Shown in pieces: positions 7,345 to 8,406 of a stretch of DNA of 8,406 nucleotides. The stretch is from contig JAGLYT010000057.1 of NCBI GenBank assembly GCA_023132075.1, forward strand, positions 1 through 8,406, written 5' to 3'. Source of the DNA: a bacterium (lineage in GTDB: Bacteria > CBDUZB01 > JAGLHV01). Positions within the stretch are counted from its first letter, which is position 1, and every line of letters starts with the position of its first letter. A model generated the notes under the pieces. That model made no database searches and was not told the DNA's origin. It worked only from the letters and a program-made list of their open reading frames with translations. The translations under genes and the position numbers were made by a program.

Positions 7345-8013
7345 ATGAAAAAGAGTTTAGTTTATTTAATTACAACTACAATGGTAGGAAGTTTTTTATT
7401 TGGTTGTACACCGGTACAACAATCGGTAAAGAAGGACGCAGTAACTGGTTCTACAGCGAAAGTAAGAACTTCTGTTTCTAAAAGAAGTTCTACAGGGTTT
7501 AAGCCCTTTTATATCTATACGGAAGAAGGTTCTATGAGTAACCATTATTGCCCTTCCGGTTGGATGGGGGATATAAGTGATTTGAAAATAGATGGTGCCT
7601 GGGCAGTAAAACCTCATTCCGGAAGAACCTGTTTTAAGATTTCTTATGCAGCAAAAGGGCCTAATGGTTGGGCCGGTATTTATTGGCAGGAACCGGCAAA
7701 TAATTGGGGAACAGTAAAGGGTGGTTTCAACTTAAGCGGAGCAACAAGTTTTACTTTTTGGTTAAGAGGTGAAAAAGGAGGAGAAAGAATAGGAGGTTTT
7801 ACAGTAGGAGGAATAATGGATGGTTCCGTTTCTTCCGATACGGCTAAAGGAAGTCTTGGTGCGGTAGTATGTACTAAAGAATGGAAGCAATATACAATTG
7901 ATTTAACAGGAAAAGATATGTCCAATATTATTAGCGGGCTTTCCTTTTCAGTTGGTAAAGGAGATAACGCCGGAGGGTCGATTTTTTATTTAGATGATGT
8001 AAGATTTGAATAA
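7345..8013 (+). CDS. Lipoprotein with jelly-roll, carbohydrate-binding-like domain (paralog of the one at 5911)
   Basis: The protein has 222 residues. The start is backed by AAAGGAG at 7332-7338, six bases upstream. The signal peptide ends in lipobox LFGC with Cys21 as the lipidated residue. A Ser/Thr/Lys-rich spacer (~28-50) follows, then a beta-rich domain (~52-222). Landmarks are SFTFWLRGEKGGE (135-147), TKEWKQYTIDLTGKDMS (177-193) and the ending IFYLDDVRFE. These line up with FWAKG, TNTWKQHEITL and VYVDDIRY of the other lipoprotein and resemble galactose-binding-like/CBM11-like domains. It is the last gene before a probable terminator at 8083. Lipidation is well supported; carbohydrate binding is an inference from fold resemblance, and the ligand is unknown. 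Confidence 0.74.
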   Translation: MKKSLVYLITTTMVGSFLFGCTPVQQSVKKDAVTGSTAKVRTSVSKRSSTGFKPFYIYTEEGSMSNHYCPSGWMGDISDLKIDGAWAVKPHSGRTCFKISYAAKGPNGWAGIYWQEPANNWGTVKGGFNLSGATSFTFWLRGEKGGERIGGFTVGGIMDGSVSSDTAKGSLGAVVCTKEWKQYTIDLTGKDMSNIISGLSFSVGKGDNAGGSIFYLDDVRFE

Positions 8014-8082
8014 ACGATGGCTTGAATAGTGTTAAAAGTTTGATTGATTTATTTTGGATGATTAATAAAAAAAGTAACAGTG

Positions 8083-8143
8083 TAGGAGTGACTAAGGTTT
8101 GTTTAGAAACGATAAACATCGTCGCTCCTATGCGTTCTTTTTT
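8083..8143. terminator. Probable bidirectional intrinsic terminator
   Basis: TAGGAGTGAC (8083-8092) pairs with GTCGCTCCTA (8121-8130) over 10 bases with one G-U pair. Three more pairs, two of them wobble, extend the base of the stem. Six T's lie at 8138-8143, 7 bases past the stem. On the other strand the stem is followed by seven T's (the A-run at 8067-8073). It sits ~70 bases after the last gene, a natural end for the + strand transcript. The 28-base inner loop and the gap before the T-run are longer than in a textbook terminator, so it may instead be a dispersed palindrome. Confidence 0.5.
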
Positions 8144-8200
8144 AAGAAATTAATTAGAGATAAAATTTAAAAAGGTTACTCCTTGATAATGTTTTTAAAC

Positions 8201-8303
8201 TTTGTCTTTGTTTTGAATTTATGATTTTGACTTTGCCTGTCCTCCAGTCTGTAAGGAGGGTTTAGTATTTATTCTTTGTCTGTTATCTATGGACTATCGA
8301 CTG
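8201..8303. repeat. Right, inverted copy of the AT-rich heptad repeat, carrying a hairpin module
   Basis: The reverse complement of 8261-8303 matches 6587-6629 at 41 of 43 bases, and that of 8201-8230 matches 6663-6692 at 30 of 30. Between these blocks the two copies differ completely: 30 bases here (8231-8260) contain a GC-rich hairpin, whereas the left copy has 33 bases of AT-rich heptads. The pair brackets the two genes at 6772 and 7345. Confidence 0.82.
8241..8259. repeat. GC-rich hairpin unit inside the right AT-rich repeat
   Basis: CCTCC (8241-8245) pairs perfectly with GGAGG (8255-8259) around a 9-base loop AGTCTGTAA. The reverse complement of 8239-8259 matches 3104-3124 at 20 of 21 bases, so it belongs to the same family as the element at 3088-3168, in the opposite orientation. 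Confidence 0.75.
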
Positions 8304-8322
8304 CTAAAGCATAGCAACAGTC

Positions 8323-8342
8323 TCGCCAGTCAGTAAGGCGGA
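8323..8342. repeat. Degenerate copy of the GC-rich hairpin unit
   Basis: TCGCC (8323-8327) pairs with GGCGG (8337-8341), with one G-T pair, around the loop AGTCAGTAA. This loop differs by one base from the loop at 8246-8254. It lies 20 bases beyond the right AT-rich repeat. Confidence 0.6.
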
Positions 8343-8406
8343 TTGGAAAGGTGTAGGTGTTTTACTACAGACAAAATATATTTCTCTCTAGACGCATAAT
8401 TTTACC

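Larger units (their letters stand above)
8014..8406. other. Gene-free 3' region with terminator-like palindrome and dispersed repeats
   Basis: No coding sequence with a ribosome site or recognisable product is visible on either strand. In order it holds an AT-rich stretch, a terminator-like palindrome (8083-8143), an inverted copy of the AT-rich heptad repeat (8201-8303) with a GC-rich hairpin inside it, and a further degenerate hairpin unit (8323-8342). Nothing is recognised in 8343-8406. Confidence 0.6.

Noticed and set aside
8171-8185. AAGG/CCTT inverted repeat as a terminator
   Set aside because: A four-base stem without a T-run is expected by chance in this composition.
8302-8316. Small hairpin TGCTA/TAGCA with a 5-base loop
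   Set aside because: Too short and AT-rich to separate from chance, with no T-run and no second copy.

Overview
The window is AT-rich DNA from a diderm (Gram-negative type) bacterium. Every protein looks exported: signal peptides, lipoboxes, outer-membrane beta-barrels and an OmpA-type peptidoglycan-binding domain. The mix of a PorV/PorQ-family barrel, FlgD-like (sorting-domain-like) Ig tails, a DUF5683-type protein and glycan-binding lipoproteins fits the Bacteroidota/FCB group or one of the uncultured phyla with a similar envelope. The sequence alone does not fix the phylum. All seven genes are on the + strand; no tRNA, rRNA, transposase or CRISPR array is visible.

Layout. (1) Bases 3-3050 hold three tightly packed genes. 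They are the 3' end of a clan-A-like glycoside hydrolase with a charged linker and a C-terminal membrane segment, a second paralogous glycoside hydrolase with a FlgD-like C-terminal tail, and a PorV/PorQ-family outer-membrane protein. Genes 1 and 2 overlap by 1 base, and genes 2 and 3 are 1 base apart. (2) Bases 3051-3217 hold a branched inverted-repeat element (3088-3168) in front of the next gene. (3) Bases 3218-6570 hold an 895-residue protein (predicted barrel, Ig-like domain, OmpA domain) followed 5 bases later by a lipoprotein with a jelly-roll-like domain. (4) Bases 6571-6771 hold an AT-rich repeat with a 7-base period. (5) Bases 6772-8013 hold a DUF5683-like membrane protein and a second lipoprotein related to the first. 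(6) Bases 8014-8406 have no gene. They hold a probable two-way terminator, an inverted copy of the upstream AT-rich repeat carrying a GC-rich hairpin module, and one more degenerate hairpin unit.

Working together (inference). The genes read as a cell-surface glycan-handling locus: hydrolases acting on or outside the envelope, a PorV-like barrel that could help export or anchor the tailed hydrolase, an OmpA-linked barrel fixed to the cell wall, and lipoproteins that may bind carbohydrate. No substrate can be named. The non-coding DNA is the other notable part: two repeat families, one of 7-base units and one of hairpins with a conserved 9-base loop. One of the AT-rich copies is a chimera of the two.
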